From Anaeramoeba flamelloides (lineage: Eukaryota > Metamonada > Anaeramoebidae): a DNA stretch of 64,000 nucleotides. The stretch spans positions 930,001 through 994,000 of the forward strand of contig JANTQA010000029.1 in assembly GCA_027625915.1 (NCBI GenBank), read 5' to 3'. This document shows, one piece after another, positions 1-12,482 of this stretch (position 1 is its first letter; every line of letters begins with the position of its first letter). Under the pieces are notes generated by a model. The model was not told the DNA's origin. It did not search any database and worked only from the letters and a program-made list of their open reading frames with translations. A program made the translations under genes and the position numbers.

Positions 1-252
1 TTCTTGTAAGAGAAAACAACTTTGTTAAGATTATTGTTTTCTGTTCTTATCTCGCTTAACCTCATAGAAACGTAATTGATTTAAACGGGTGAAATTCATC
101 AAATATCAAAACAAATTAATTTTCAGAAAAAATAAAAACAAAATTCGAACTTTTATGGTTTTATATCTGATAGTAATAATTTTATTGTAAAATTAATTTT
201 TTTATTTCATATTTTTTAATTCTAAAATTTTCATCTCTTAACAAATAAAAAG

Positions 253-1571
253 AATACAACCATGAGCCAAAAGATAATTTCCCAATAAAGGTTTGGGAAA
301 ATGTAGATAAAGTTATGAGTGGGGTCGATGGTTTAAGTGTTTTTTTAATATGTGGTGATGAATTGTATGCATACGGACGCAATGAACATGGGAAACTAGG
401 ACTGGGGTACGTTAATATGGAGTTTGTGCCAGCTTTAGTTCCGAATTTTAAAGGAAACGAAATCAAAAATATTTGTTGTAGAACCGATCATACATTATTA
501 TTAACAAAAACAGGCAAAATATATTATGCTGGCAAATTGAATTATTCTGCAAAGCCTACAAAAGATTTTATTTTGCTTGATCAATTTAAAGATAAGACAG
601 TTCAAAGTATTGGGTGTGGCTCGGAACATAGTATAGTTATAACGACGGATAAAAAATTTTATATATGGGGAGTAGAAAATCTAGTGCCGACGCTAATGAC
701 AGATCTGGATTTTGCAATGCCCGATTATCCCTTAGAATTTAATTGTGGGTTGTTTTGTAATTTTCTATACCCATCTCCGAATGCTAACCCAATTATTTTT
801 GATTTTTTAAACATTTTAATTAATGGTGAATTTAGTGATTATCAAATTAATCAAATAAAATGCCACACATTTTTTCTAGAGTTAAGAACGGGCCATACAA
901 AGGAGGAAGTTAATAAAATCTTGGAAAATTATAATAAAACAGAAACATTTACTTTTTTAAAATGGGTTTATTCCGGAATAATTGACAATTATGAATTGAT
1001 TCTTGAGATATTAAAGAAATTAAATTTACAAATATCTTCGGAAAGGGAATTTTTAAATTTAATCAAATCCTTTTATAATGATAATAATTTCAACGATATT
1101 ACTATTTTAATCAAGAAAAATCCAATCAAAATTAATGAAATCGTAAACAAAAAAGAAAGGAAAAAAAGACTTCGAAATAAAAGAAAAAAGAAAAGAAGAA
1201 GGAAAAAACAAATGACGGACTTGAAACGACAGTTAGTCAATCATGAATTAAATGAAAAGCAATTAAACAATATCAAAAATGAGATGCTTATGAATGGAAA
1301 ATTTTTGAAAATAAAAATGAACAGGTTTATTTTATTAGTTAGATCTGGTCTTTATCGATCATTATTCAAGTTTACAGAAAATACCAACAACAATCAAATA
1401 AAAGATTACTCAAGAAAATCAGTGGATTCTTTGCAAATATTTTACAAATATTTTTATACAAATGAAATTGAATTTTTTCCCAAAAATTCCGAGAATAAAC
1501 GTGAATCAATAATCAATGAATTAAATGAATTAAACGATTATTTTCAATTTAACAGAATGTGTAAAATTTAG
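253..1571 (+). CDS. RCC1-repeat / BTB domain protein, 5' end missing
   Basis: RCC1 repeats fold into a propeller and BTB domains mediate dimerisation or cullin-3 binding, so an adaptor role is likely; the substrate is unknown. Two to three RCC1 blades are visible near the N-terminus (ELYAYGRNEHGKLGLG, then DHTLLLTKTGKIYYAGK and HSIVITTDKKFYIWG). A degenerate first BTB-like segment follows (about residues 165-240 from the ATG at 315), then a second BTB begun by FNDITILI, split by a strongly basic insertion (KKERKKRLRNKRKKKRRRKK) and resumed at KIKMNRFILLVRSGLYRSLF. The frame stays open and coding-like upstream of the ATG at 315 (EPKDNFPIKVWENVDKV) back to an AG at 251-252. I therefore start the exon at 253 and take the ATG at 315 as internal; the true start should lie in an upstream exon, partly outside the window. 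Ends with TAG at 1571. Fairly sure of the domain family; the 5' boundary is inferred. Confidence 0.8.
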
Positions 1572-1870
1572 TCAGAATGTTTTTGGAATTATACTTTTTT
1601 TTTTTTTTTTTTTAATTGGAATTATCAAAGGTAAATCTGAGAGAGAAACTTTCAAAATAAATATAAACTAAAATTCCAAATTTTTTGCGAGTTAAAAGAA
1701 TAAAAGAATACCAATAACAAAAATTTATTCCGTTTGGAAATAATTTTGATTTTTTGAAATATTTTGTTATCATTTTTTCGTTTTTTGCTTTTTATTAGCT
1801 TTTTCATTTTTTCACAATATAGTAATCCGTTTAGTTAGATCCAATATTTTTTTTTTTACAATTGTTGATA

Positions 1871-2129
1871 CCCTAATAAAAAAAGTTTTTTATAACATGT
1901 TATAAACGTGTTGTAAAGGTGTATTAAATGTATTAAATGTTATGAAATTTTATAATAAAAATTTTATAACATATATTTTTGTTATAAAAAGTGTTATAAA
2001 AATTGTAACATGTTATAAGCCCGTTATAAGGATATTTTTTTAAAAAAATATTGAAAAAATCAACATATCAAAGGGAATTATGTTATAAGAGTGTAATTAG
2101 ATGTTATCAAAAAAATTTTTTTATTAGGG
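1871..2129. mobile_element. MITE-like element, 28-bp terminal inverted repeats
   Basis: The left end reads CCCTAATAAAAAAAG and continues to TATAACAT; the right end is its reverse complement (ATGTTATC...TTATTAGGG) over about 28 bases with a few mismatches. ATA flanks both ends and may be a 3-bp target duplication. The 259-bp body is filled with TTATAAC/GTTATAA palindromes. There is no coding capacity. No second copy was noticed in the window, so the family is unassigned. Confidence 0.6.
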
Positions 2130-4121
2130 ATATAAGGCTAAAGTTGAGTTATTCCAAATCAAAAAACTAAAAATAAACTCAGTTAATTGGAACTAACCAT
2201 TTGATAGATTTAGAATTGTTTACGTGGAATTAAACAAATTTACATGAGAATTCTTTTTTTTTTTTTTTTCTTATTCCATTTTATTTCAAATCAGAATTAT
2301 TTTTACATGGATAGATTTTTATTGATTTTTTTTTTTTTTTTTTTTTTCTGAGTATTGCAATTTATAAAATTAGTAACTTATTAAAATAAGTAACTAATTA
2401 TAAGAGGGGGTTTCTTCTTGAATTTGATTAAATAAGATTTTTTTTTATTCCAAAATTGAATTTTATTTTGTACAAAATTTTGAATTGGCCTTTATTTAAT
2501 TAGATGAATGTTGAATAATTTAGAATTACTACAACATATTGATGGAACTTGGATTTATTATTATACAGAATTTTTTGGGTTTTAATCCCCCCTACTCTCT
2601 CTTTTATTTATTTTCTCTAGGAACTTGAAGAATAATTATACTTGATGAATATATGTCCTTAATATTAAAAAGTACTATATTTTGTTTGATTAATATTTTT
2701 CAAAATTAAGTTTATAACTTAATTCAATTACCACCAGGATATAATTTTTTAGAATAGAAATACTTTCAACTTTTGAATATCCAAAATATTTTTTGGAATT
2801 ACTATACACTTTTTATTTATTTTTTGAAAAATTGGTGTTGAGAAAATTTTGAAATCAAAGAATAAGTTAATATATTAAATTAGAATATTTTTTTAAAGAG
2901 TTTATTTTTTTACATAAATTTTTTTTTATTTTTCCCATTTAAAAATAAAGAAAAATTTGAAGACCAAATTAGTCCCTTTTAGGAAAATAAAATTCTCATA
3001 ATTTAGAATTTGTTTTAGTATATGAGTTAAAATAAGATATTGTATATAAAAATATTCATAATTTAAAGTTTGAATTCAATCATTTTGGCAAAAAATGTTT
3101 TCAAGAAAAAGTTAACTGCAAACCTAGTTTATTTTTTTTTTTCATTTTGTTTTTTTAATTGTATTTATAGCAAGTATTTATTCATTTTTACATTTTTAGT
3201 GTTTTTTTTTGATAGTATGGAAATATTTTGAAGGTTCTGTTTTTGATTTTTATAAAAAAAACTTATAATAATATTTTTGGCTTTTAAAATGGATGAGTTA
3301 ACTCCATTTCAACAATTTTTTAATAAATACCTCTTCGCTGAAATCCAAAATTAACATGTTTAAATTAAAAAATTCAAAAAAAAACAATTACTTTTTTATT
3401 AACAATTAAGTTAATTCTCGAAAAAAAGATATAATATTTTTCATTTTATGTTTAAACGACAAACATAATGACATAACAGAAAACATTCATCATTTTTATT
3501 CATTTTTTTCCATACCAAAATGATAGAATAATTATTCAAGTTAAATAAATAAATAAAAAAATCATATTAAATTATTTTCATACAAAGACTAGTTTGAAAG
3601 CATATTGATTAATTGATAAGTGTGAGAAATATGATTTTACACTTATAGCACTTGAAGGGAAATCAAATATAAGTTCTCCAAAATTATGCTGATAAATTCA
3701 ATTAATTTAATTAAAATTTTTATTTAAGGTTCATTTTTCTCATTTTTTAACAAAGCTTATAAATACTATTTTTTTGAGAAATTTTCAAATTGTTTGATCT
3801 TCACAATATTCATTGAAATAAACTTGTTTAAAAGTAGAATTAAGGGGTTACGAAATATGAAAATTCAACCAAAAAATAATTGACAAGTATTTAAATTTAT
3901 CACTAATTTACACTTCTTCAATAATAAAAATGATTTTTTTTTTGAAGATATTTCCGTTTGTTTGCAACCAATAACAATTATTGGATAAAATGACGCATAT
4001 TATTTTGAAAATACTTGAGCATTCAATCATGGCAACTTTTTATTTGTGATATTGAGTAATTTCATGATTTGCAATTAATACTAATTTTCTCTGATAATAT
4101 TATCTGAAAAATTCCATTTTA

Positions 4122-4674
4122 TTAAGGTTTACAATCCCTGAAAAAATGAAAAAAGATTATTTTTTATCTTGTGTATTGAATTGTGATTTTGGTTCTTAGT
4201 TGATCGATCTTGTGCTTGGTATGGGTTTTAATAGTCGTTCAAAATGACAATTTTTGACAATTTATTTTTTTTTTTTTCGAAATGCGAATTGAAAAGTGTA
4301 AGATTAATAGATTGGTAGGTGTTTAAGAATAAATTTTGATTTTAAGGTATAAGTATAAATTTTGATTTACTTTTTTGTCAATTAACCAAATGAAAAAAAA
4401 AATTTTTTTAAAAGCACAATTCAAAACCAAACCTCAATTAAAAAAATCAATCAACAACTCTACAAACCACATTTTTTATAACTTAAGTCACATCGAATTA
4501 ATCTTACACTATTCAAATAGGATTTTGGAAGAGAAAAAAATAAAATTGCCATTTTGTGCCACTATTTGAAACCCATACCAAGCACAAAATCGATCAGCTA
4601 AGAACCAAATTAACAAGTCACTAGACCCGCCATAAGATAATCTTTTTTCAGATTTCAGGGATTGTAAACCTTAA
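4122..4674. mobile_element. Non-autonomous DNA transposon with long inverted arms, family F
   Basis: The outer ends are TTAAGGTTTACAATCCCTGA and its exact complement at 4655-4674. The inverted arms extend, imperfectly, for well over 100 bases each and include GGTTCTTAGTTGATCGAT and CTTGGTATGGGTTT on the left and their complements on the right. The ends sit on TTAA, which would suit a piggyBac-type TTAA duplication or, read more tightly, a TA duplication. There is no transposase. A single arm of the same family lies at 32552-32731. Confidence 0.75.
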
Positions 4675-4708
4675 AGTAATTAATTGTTTTCCAATTGAAA
4701 TACTCCTG

Positions 4709-4916
4709 ATTGTAAAATAAATGGAACAAAATTTTCATTTGGCTTTCCAAAAATAAAACAACTCAAGAATTAAAATATATCTAGAAAAACTTCAATTCTA
4801 AAAGGGAAAAGAATAATAATTTAAGCTTATTTAAGGTCTTAAAAATTTGAAAGGTATTCTTTTAAAATCATTTTTTGGAAAGCAGAATGAAAATTTTGTT
4901 CCATTTATTTTGCAAT
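4709..4916. mobile_element. 208-bp MITE with 42-bp terminal inverted repeats
   Basis: The left arm (ATTGTAAAATAAATGGAACA, then AAATTTTCATT and GCTTTCCAAAAA) is mirrored at 4870-4916 with about three differences. The unit begins only 34 bases after the preceding element. It has no coding capacity, and the target duplication is not clear. Confidence 0.7.
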
Positions 4917-5406
4917 AAATAGTAATCATTATCTTTTTTTCTAGTGTCAAAGTACTTGATTCAACCAACTTTTCTTTATTGGACTCATAAAAGTAAAAAG
5001 TTTTCTTCTTCTTTTAAGCCTAACCTTAAATAAAAAAATTTCAAAAACAGAGATATTTTATTTCAATCAATTCTTTATTCAAACAAATAAAAACCAATAT
5101 GTCAGATAACTTTGAAGTTCTACTCCTACTTAACAAGAATAAATATTATTTACAAACCTATTACTTTTATCATAAAGAAACACCAAAAAAAGAAATTTAG
5201 TTCCAAAAGGATAATTGATTTTTTAATCAACGGTTTTTACAAGAGATCCTAAAGTGAATTTTTTTTCAACAATAAAGCTTCAATTTAAATAATTCGAAAA
5301 TAGCAAATCAGTTAAACCCAAGCCAAAAAACTAAGAAAATAAAAATTGAGTAATATTTTTATCATTTTTTTCTTCTAATTTTTCTATTTGTTTTTATTAA
5401 ATTTTA

Positions 5407-7290
5407 ATGAGCACGTCACTTTCAAGCAGTGAAAGATTAGATTCAAATAAAGAGAGTAATTCTTCAGAAAATGACAACTCTTCTCACGAATCAAAAAAAT
5501 CAACTAGTAATAAACAAACAAATTCTTCCAACACAGACAGCACAAGTGGTATTGGTCAAAGTCTGTATGAAGAGTTTTCTACTGAAAGCACAAGCAGCAA
5601 ATAAGAGGAAGACGAAAAGCAAAAAGACACAGAAAACAAAAAAGAAGAAGAAGAAGAGGAAAATTACCACTTTCAAGGAATATACAAATCTGTTAAGTTT
5701 GAATGTTTAAATAATCAAAAATCACAAGAGCCAGTCCAAGAAAAAAAAGCTATAGATTAATCCAAAAATATTTTGAAAAGCCAGTAAAAGAGAAAGAATT
5801 CAGTTCCGAAGAAGATCAAGAAGAAGAAGAAGAAGTCGAAGAAGAAGAAGATCAAAAAATGAAAAAAGAAAAACTAAATAACGATTTGGACAAATTTTTT
5901 TATCTTCAAACACTTAACAACTGAACTGATTTTGATTTATTTAAGTTACCAAGGAAACTACTTGCAAAGCTAAGAACGATCAAAAAAGAATTTCACGAAG
6001 ATTTCCAATCGTCGTTATCCTGGTGTTGTTTAGGGCAGTTTTCGCTTTTGTGGAAGTGCTCCAAAAATGGGAAAAGATGGAAAAAAACGATCTTTTCTGT
6101 GAAAAAGAATGGGGTTTTGGTGAACAAATTTGCACACAAAGGAACCGAAAAAAAAGAAAATCTAATTCTATTCAAATCGAAGTGGAGCAATTTAAAAATC
6201 TATTTTTCAAGGTCAAACCCTGCAATCGTAATCCTTTCAACAGGGATTTTTAAAGATTTTATTATTGTTGATACCAAGACAAGAAATCAAAAAAACGTTT
6301 TCTTATTTGTTTTAATGATCTATTTTAACTCGAATGGAAGTGACAAAATTATTGGAAACAACCCACCAGTCAAGAATTTCGATATTGGTGATTTAAAAAT
6401 AACCATTTTGCCACCTTTAAGAAAAGTTGTCACATATCAGAAATACGTTAATTCTTATAAAAAAATTAAAAAAAATATGCAACGATTAATGATCCTTTCA
6501 GAAGAGCAAACAAAAATCAGAAAGCAAAACCGAAAAAAGGGTTTTTTTTCCGATTTTTCCGCTGAAATTTTGCACAAAAACAATAAAAATAAAAAGTCAA
6601 TCGTTGAATTTGCGAGTTCATCTGATTCTCATAAAAAAGATTCAGAGTGAAGAAAACCTAAATGAAAGCACAGACGAAAACCTAAATGAAAATACAGATG
6701 AAAACGAAATGAAAAAGGAAAATGAAAATGAAATGAAAAAAGAAAATCAAGATCCCAAAAAAAAAATGGGTTTTGAATCCTTTTTCAATTTTGAAAAATC
6801 AGATAGCACCCTTGCACCTTTAATAGGCTCAAAATATAGCTTAGTCAACTCCAAAAATAGAGATATACTTTCAATTCTTGAAAAAAGAAATAATAAATTA
6901 TTTTTTTCAAAAGAATTTAACAAAATTGAATGGGAATATTTTTCTGATTACGCACCAAAGCAATATTATTTAGATGGGAATGTGTGTTACTCATTATTCG
7001 TTGTCGTCGAAAGAAAGCTTCCCCTCGAGTCGGGACAATTACTCATTTCAAAAAAAAAATTAAAAATATCTTCGGAATCTACTAATACAATCATTCCCTT
7101 TGCTGAAAACTTGTCAATTGAAAATATGCACTTACCTAAACTTATTAAAATCCAATCACAAGGAAAGAAAAAAAAACAAAATAAGACATCCATTTTGTTA
7201 GCAGCTAGCAAAGAAGAAAAAATTATCTTAATGAAAACAATTCAATATTTTTATAAAAAATGGAAAAAAAATAAAATGAAAAAAAAATAA
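5407..7290 (+). pseudogene. Decayed PH-like-repeat protein gene
   Basis: A coding-like stretch of about 1.9 kb in which no single frame is open throughout. It opens with ATG and a serine/asparagine-rich N-terminus (MSTSLSSSERLDSN). Coding texture then continues through an in-frame TAA at 5602, a change of frame near 5757, an in-frame TGA near 5922 and a second change of frame near 6648, ending at TAA 7290. The last segment (6650-7290) is the best preserved. Its C-terminal part (SGQLLISKKKLKISSES ... FAENLSIENMHLPKLIKIQS ... EKIILMKTIQYFYKKW) has the beta-strand and final-helix spacing seen in the modules of the giant protein at 48-54 kb, and the 6070-6330 segment (KKTIFSVKKNGVLVNKF) fits the same pattern. 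The stops are not homopolymer slips, so I prefer a pseudogene over assembly error, and the coding-like text between the lesions argues against introns. Homology to the giant protein is inference. Confidence 0.6.
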
Positions 7291-7602
7291 CTATAGAGAA
7301 GAGAGTTGGCTTTTGCTTAATTATTGATATATACTTATATATATATATTATTATTATTTCTTTATTTATTTTTTAATTTTTTTTTTTTTTATACAATTTC
7401 AATTTATTTTTATGATTTTTTTATTACTGTTAAAATCGGAATGCCTGAATTTTAAATTATTCTTCAATTTATTTTGAAGAAATTTTTCCAAAAAATTCTG
7501 ATCCAATTAAATAATCCATACAAATATTTTAATTTTTAATTTTCTTTTTTTTTTAGAAATTCTTTCAATATAATCATAATAATTTATAAAGGTATTTTGT
7601 TA

Positions 7603-7972
7603 CAGCCAATTTATTCAACTTGTGAATTTTTTCTTTCCTTTCATAATATAACCTGAAACAAAAAAAATGTTTAAAGCATTTTTTTTCTTTCATTATGTTG
7701 TAACAAAAATTGTTTTGTTTCAACTTGTAAGGTTTCATTCTGAAACATTACAAAAATTCTTGTTTTTAAACTCACCTAAACCTCCATTAGAGCCAATCTA
7801 TTCAACTTGAGAATTTTTCAATCATTATGAAGTTTAACTTGAAAGAAAAAAATTGCTTTAAACAATTTTTGTTACAACATAATGAAAGAAAAAAAATGCT
7901 TTAAACATTTTTTTTGTTTCAGGTTATATTATGAAAGGAAAGAAAAAATTCACAAGTTGAATAAATTGGCTG
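7603..7972. mobile_element. Tc1/mariner-type MITE, near-perfect 110-bp inverted repeats
   Basis: Both ends read CAGCCAATTTATTCAACTTG and continue as matching inverted arms of about 110 bases, flanked by TA on both sides, the duplication expected of IS630/Tc1/mariner transposases. The centre (about 7715-7850) contains a diverged second copy of the left end (GAGCCAATCTATTCAACTTG at about 7789), so the element is composite or internally duplicated. The near identity of the arms suggests a recent element or gene conversion. Confidence 0.8.
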
Positions 7973-9894
7973 TATATATCTTTTGTTACATTTTCTAGAT
8001 TTTTTATTTTTTCTAATTTCAAGTAATTGACACCCAAAATAATATTGAATCTTATGAGAATATTAAAAATTAAAAGGGAAATATTGATCAAGAAAGGGAT
8101 ATAGAAAAAAAAAATTAAAGATAATAAACTGAAAGGTTACATTATTAAATTTCAAATTTGGTCAAATTTTCAAATTGAAATTTTTCATATTTTTGAAGAG
8201 TTTCTTGATAATTATTATTGGTAGGAAAGTTTTTAATGGTTTTTTATAATTGTGGGAAGAAAAATCAAAAAGATAATTTTGCGATTGGTTGTATTTTATT
8301 ACTTAAATTGTTGAAAATTCAAAATCTTGAAATTATCAATACTAAATATTATTAAAAATTTTTCAAAATCAATTCAAACACCAAAGTTAAGTGTAAAAAA
8401 ATTTTAGGCTTAATACAAGGTGCAAAAGTCTAATTGGTCTTTTAAATGTTTTTTTTCTAAAAGCTTAGCCAAAATCCTTTCTAAAATACAATCCTAACCA
8501 CCCAAATCTACCCTAAAACACCTTAAGCTACCCATATAGTGGGTTTTTCATACTTAGAGTCAATATTTTTTCAATGGAATTGACTATTTTGAATAAAAAT
8601 GAGAATTTGAACAATTCTGAAATTTAATAATTTTCCCAACTGAAACATTTTTTGCTTATTGTGAAAACATAATTAAAAATCTATTAATTTGGAATTGAAT
8701 TAAGAGTTAATCATTGAAATTTGGATATAACATTTCCAAAAAGGTTTAGATAATTGTTTTTTATCATAAGAGATTTTCCTAATAGTTATATTTGCTGTAA
8801 AAAACCTAATTTATTGAAATACTACATTTTTACTGGACATACGAAAGCTTTTTTTTAGAAATAATTTTTTGGAAAACTACTATTTTAATTTCAAATTCTA
8901 AAGGATAAAACATTATTTAGTTTAGAGTAAGATTGAAAAACAGTATTAAATTGCCTTTATAGAAGTGAGATTTTCTTTTGTATAAATCAAATCTTCAATA
9001 GATATATGAGGAATTTGGCACTCTTTTTCTTTAATGAAATTTACTTTTTGGGATTATTTATTATAAAGTGAGTTTTAAAAAAAATCAAACAAACATTGTA
9101 AAGAAAACCATTTGTAACTTGAACGATTGGTAGTAAATAGATTTTAGCTTTGTTTTTTTTGAATTGTAGAAAATAACAAAAAAAAAGAGAAATTTAATTT
9201 ATCAACCTCATAGAAAAAATAGTTTAATCCCAACTATTAGTTTTAAAATTGTTTTTTTTTTTGGTCTTGTGTATTCGACTCGGTTACAAAAAAACAATAC
9301 TATTATTTTAAGAAAAAATTTAAATGAAATTATTTTTGTACAAAAAAAATACAATGATTTTCTTTTATTATTCGAATTTCCGAAGTAAAACATTGTAATT
9401 CACCCTTTTTTTAACTCTAAATTTACATTATTTTAACTTTTGAAATAAAAAATAATTAATCGTTGAAAAATTTTTAATTTTTTCTTGATTTTTGGCAAAA
9501 GATTCTGGTCGTTTTTTGAACCAAAATATTTAATCAAAAGTTGAGATTAACATTATTCTAATCAAATTTAGTTTATTTCATCAAAAAAATTCTTCAAAAA
9601 AAACTTATTACGATTTATTAATTATAGAATTTTTGAGATTTGTGAAATTTTTTTTTTTTTTTCTGAAAATTTTCATTTTTTGAGATTATTTATTATTATT
9701 CTTTTAAAAATGATTTTCTGAACACTTCTATTTACAGAATTATTTTTTTAGATATCCTTTCAAAATATTTTAATTAATATTCATATTTTTTTCCTTATAA
9801 TTGTTAAAAAACATTTAAAGAATACAATACAATTTCAAAAGAATTTTTTTTTTTTGAATAGTTCATTAAACTTATAAATAGGGAGTTCTTTTTA

Positions 9895-10090
9895 CAGTCA
9901 GTTCCACTTTTAAGGTAAAAACTTTCAACGAAATTTAAGGTACAAAAAAATCTCAAATCAAGGCACAAAATTTGTAATTTTTTTTTTTACAATTTATTTT
10001 ACTAGAATCTGTATTTTGTGCTTTAATTTGATATTTTTATTGTTCCTTAAATTTCGTAGAAAGTTTGTGTCTTAAAAGTGAAACTGACTG
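9895..10090. mobile_element. Tc1/mariner-type MITE, family A, copy 1
   Basis: 196 bp flanked by TA. The ends are CAGTCAGTTCCACTTTTAA and, on the right, the complement of CAGTCAGTTTCACTTTTAA; the arms run about 80 bases each through AACGAAATTTAAGG and CACAAAAT. Copy 2 of the same family and length lies at 40690-40884. Confidence 0.8.
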
Positions 10091-12482
10091 TATATAATTA
10101 TTCTTGCATTCTCTATTATCAAAATCCAAATGATGATTTTTCTCATTTCAAATTTGGAATTAGTTATTGGCTCATAATTTTAATTGTTCATTAAAATAAC
10201 TTTTATCCATTTTTTTTTGTAATTTGTATGTGTAAAATCACAGAAAAATAATATCGATGGATATTACACCGAAAATAAACTCTTTTATAGTCAAATAGTT
10301 CCAGTTTTATCCAATTAACAGAACATATTGTATGATTTTTTTTTTCATTATTCTTCTCAGAATAAGGTGTAGATTTTTTTTCTGCTATTCTTCTCAAATT
10401 AAAGTTGTTTTCAATTTTTAGATCAGATCATTTTTTCAAATTCAGATAATTTTACTCTTATGAATTTTTTTTATTTTTTTTAATAAAAAGCCAATTGAAA
10501 AAAATCCTTTTAAACGAATGATTAACTTTAAGAAAATTGAGTCTTTGTAATTTATTTCATATTCAAAAAATTACACTAAAATAATTTAATTATCAACAGT
10601 TTTAATTTTCTGAAGAAATTGAGAAATTTTGAAGAGAGGTCCTAAAGAAAATCACAAAACTTTTGTCCACATTTTATTTTTTCGAAAATTCATCTTTTGT
10701 CAAGGTATTTCTTTGATGAATCTCAACTCTACCGCCAATTTAATTAATTCTATTATTTCTAAACAATCATATATTAGCCGATTCTTAAAAAAAAGTGAAA
10801 ATTTCATTTTTGGCTGGTTCACCTTTCAGTGAAATGAAGTTATTGAAAAGATTAAAAGGTATTTTTTTTATATATTTTAAAGATGCCACTTTAATTATTG
10901 AATAAATGAGAAAAATAATTTGAATGAGACTTTATTTTTTATTTTTTTTGTCTTTTATATTTGGTGTCAATATATACATATTTAATAAAGACCTTATTTA
11001 AAGCAAATTATTTTAAATACTCCCAATTTTTTTAACAATTATTATTAACTTTTTGGCACTTTTTGGAAAAGATGGAAATAAAATAAATTATGGAAAAATA
11101 TTCAAAAAATTTTTAATTAATACAATTATTGAAAAACTTTAAAAACAAACCAATTACCTGATATGAGAAATATATGATTCTGAAAGTAAAACCCTATTTT
11201 ATTTAAATTCTTGGATTGATTCATGAATTACTGAACTATACAAAATAGACAAAATATACCAATTCTTATATAAAAAGCAGAATTTAAATTTGAAAATATG
11301 ACAATATAAGTAAATAAAAGAATTTTTAAATTCAAAAAAAAATTAGGAAATTTATCTCTTTCTTTATCTGGAAAAATTTATAAAATTTATCAAAGAATAA
11401 ACAATAAAATTAACTATTATTCAAAGTTAAGAAAGATTCTTAAAAAATATATTCATAATAATAATTCCAATGAATTATTGAATTCCAAGATCTATCAAAG
11501 CTAGGCACTCTACTGAACTTGATGGCACCTCGAAAAAAAACTCAAGAATATTTCAAAGTAATAAAAACCCAAAAAATTTCAAGTTATGTTTTAAATTCAA
11601 CTATTTTGTATTTCAGAACATCTAAACACTGTTTAAATAGATATTACTACGTAATAAAAAACAATTATTAAATTTTGCAATTTTGTGTTTAAAATATAAA
11701 CAAAAGTAAATAATTGAAAATATTAATCATTTTTTATTACTGTGCCCTTCCTATTATAATAATAGATTAATAGTACTCAAACAAATTAAAATTATTAAAT
11801 CTTAATGAAATAATTTTAAACTGTGATATTTCAAGAATATTTTCATTAATTAATAATTGTGAAATCGATGATTTTAAACTGAAATTTCTAAAAGGGAATT
11901 TTTTTATAAGGGTATTTTGAGTTTAAATTACACTTTTACTCAATAAAAAAAAAGTCACATTTTTTTTTCAAATTTAATCGACATACCAGAAGAATAATTT
12001 GTAAAACTGAAGCAAAAATAGAAAAGGTTATAATTAATAAAACCTTTTTTTCCAATAAAAAAAGGTTAATAAATTCATTCAATCAAGTATTTCAGTTCAA
12101 TAGACACATTTGCTAAGAATAAATAAAATAACAATTGAATTTTTATTATAGATTTATTAAAAAAAAAGATTAATTGTTGTCTGTTACTTTTTTCATTTTA
12201 GTAATATTTTGTTTTTTTTTACCTGAAGAGATATGTTTCAGAAATCCATTTTAAGACCATTTCTAAATATCTTTTTTTCATTTTTACACAATTCCTTAAT
12301 TAACTAAAAAATAAAAAGACTAAAATCAATAACATAAAAAAATGTTTTATTTATGAGAAGAGAAGTATTATAATTTTGTCTATAAAATATTGAAAAAAAG
12401 GATAAATATTTTAATTATTACTTAATTAAAAGAGTTGTGGAAGATGAAAATATTTCATAAAAAGATTTTTTTTTTTATTTTT

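Larger units (their letters stand above)
1572..5406. other. Gene-free AT-rich spacer
   Basis: Very AT-rich sequence with many T and A runs and no coding-like frame. It holds three separate inverted-repeat elements (1871-2129, 4122-4674, 4709-4916), listed individually. The short open frame near 4375-4569 lies inside the second element and is not a gene. Confidence 0.6.
7291..12482. other. Gene-free AT-rich spacer
   Basis: About 5.2 kb with no supported gene. It contains the palindromic elements at 7603-7972 and 9895-10090. Short open frames at 9208-9393, 10203-10397 and 10629-10832 lack a convincing start or domain pattern. A short motif around 11850-11950 (ATTGTGAAATC...ATGATTTTAA, later AAATTACACTTTTACT) recurs in degenerate form at 16430-16530, so another old dispersed repeat is likely here. 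Confidence 0.55.

Noticed and set aside
1871-2129. CCCTAAT end as a telomere relic
   Set aside because: Only one unit at each end and part of a terminal inverted repeat; no tandem array.
4375-4569. 64-codon frame
   Set aside because: Lies within the inverted arms of the family F element; no domain and no start in a good context.
10203-10832. Two frames (minus 10203-10397, plus 10629-10832) with slightly richer composition
   Set aside because: No recognisable domain, no good start, and they do not join by plausible splice sites; possibly old repeat debris.
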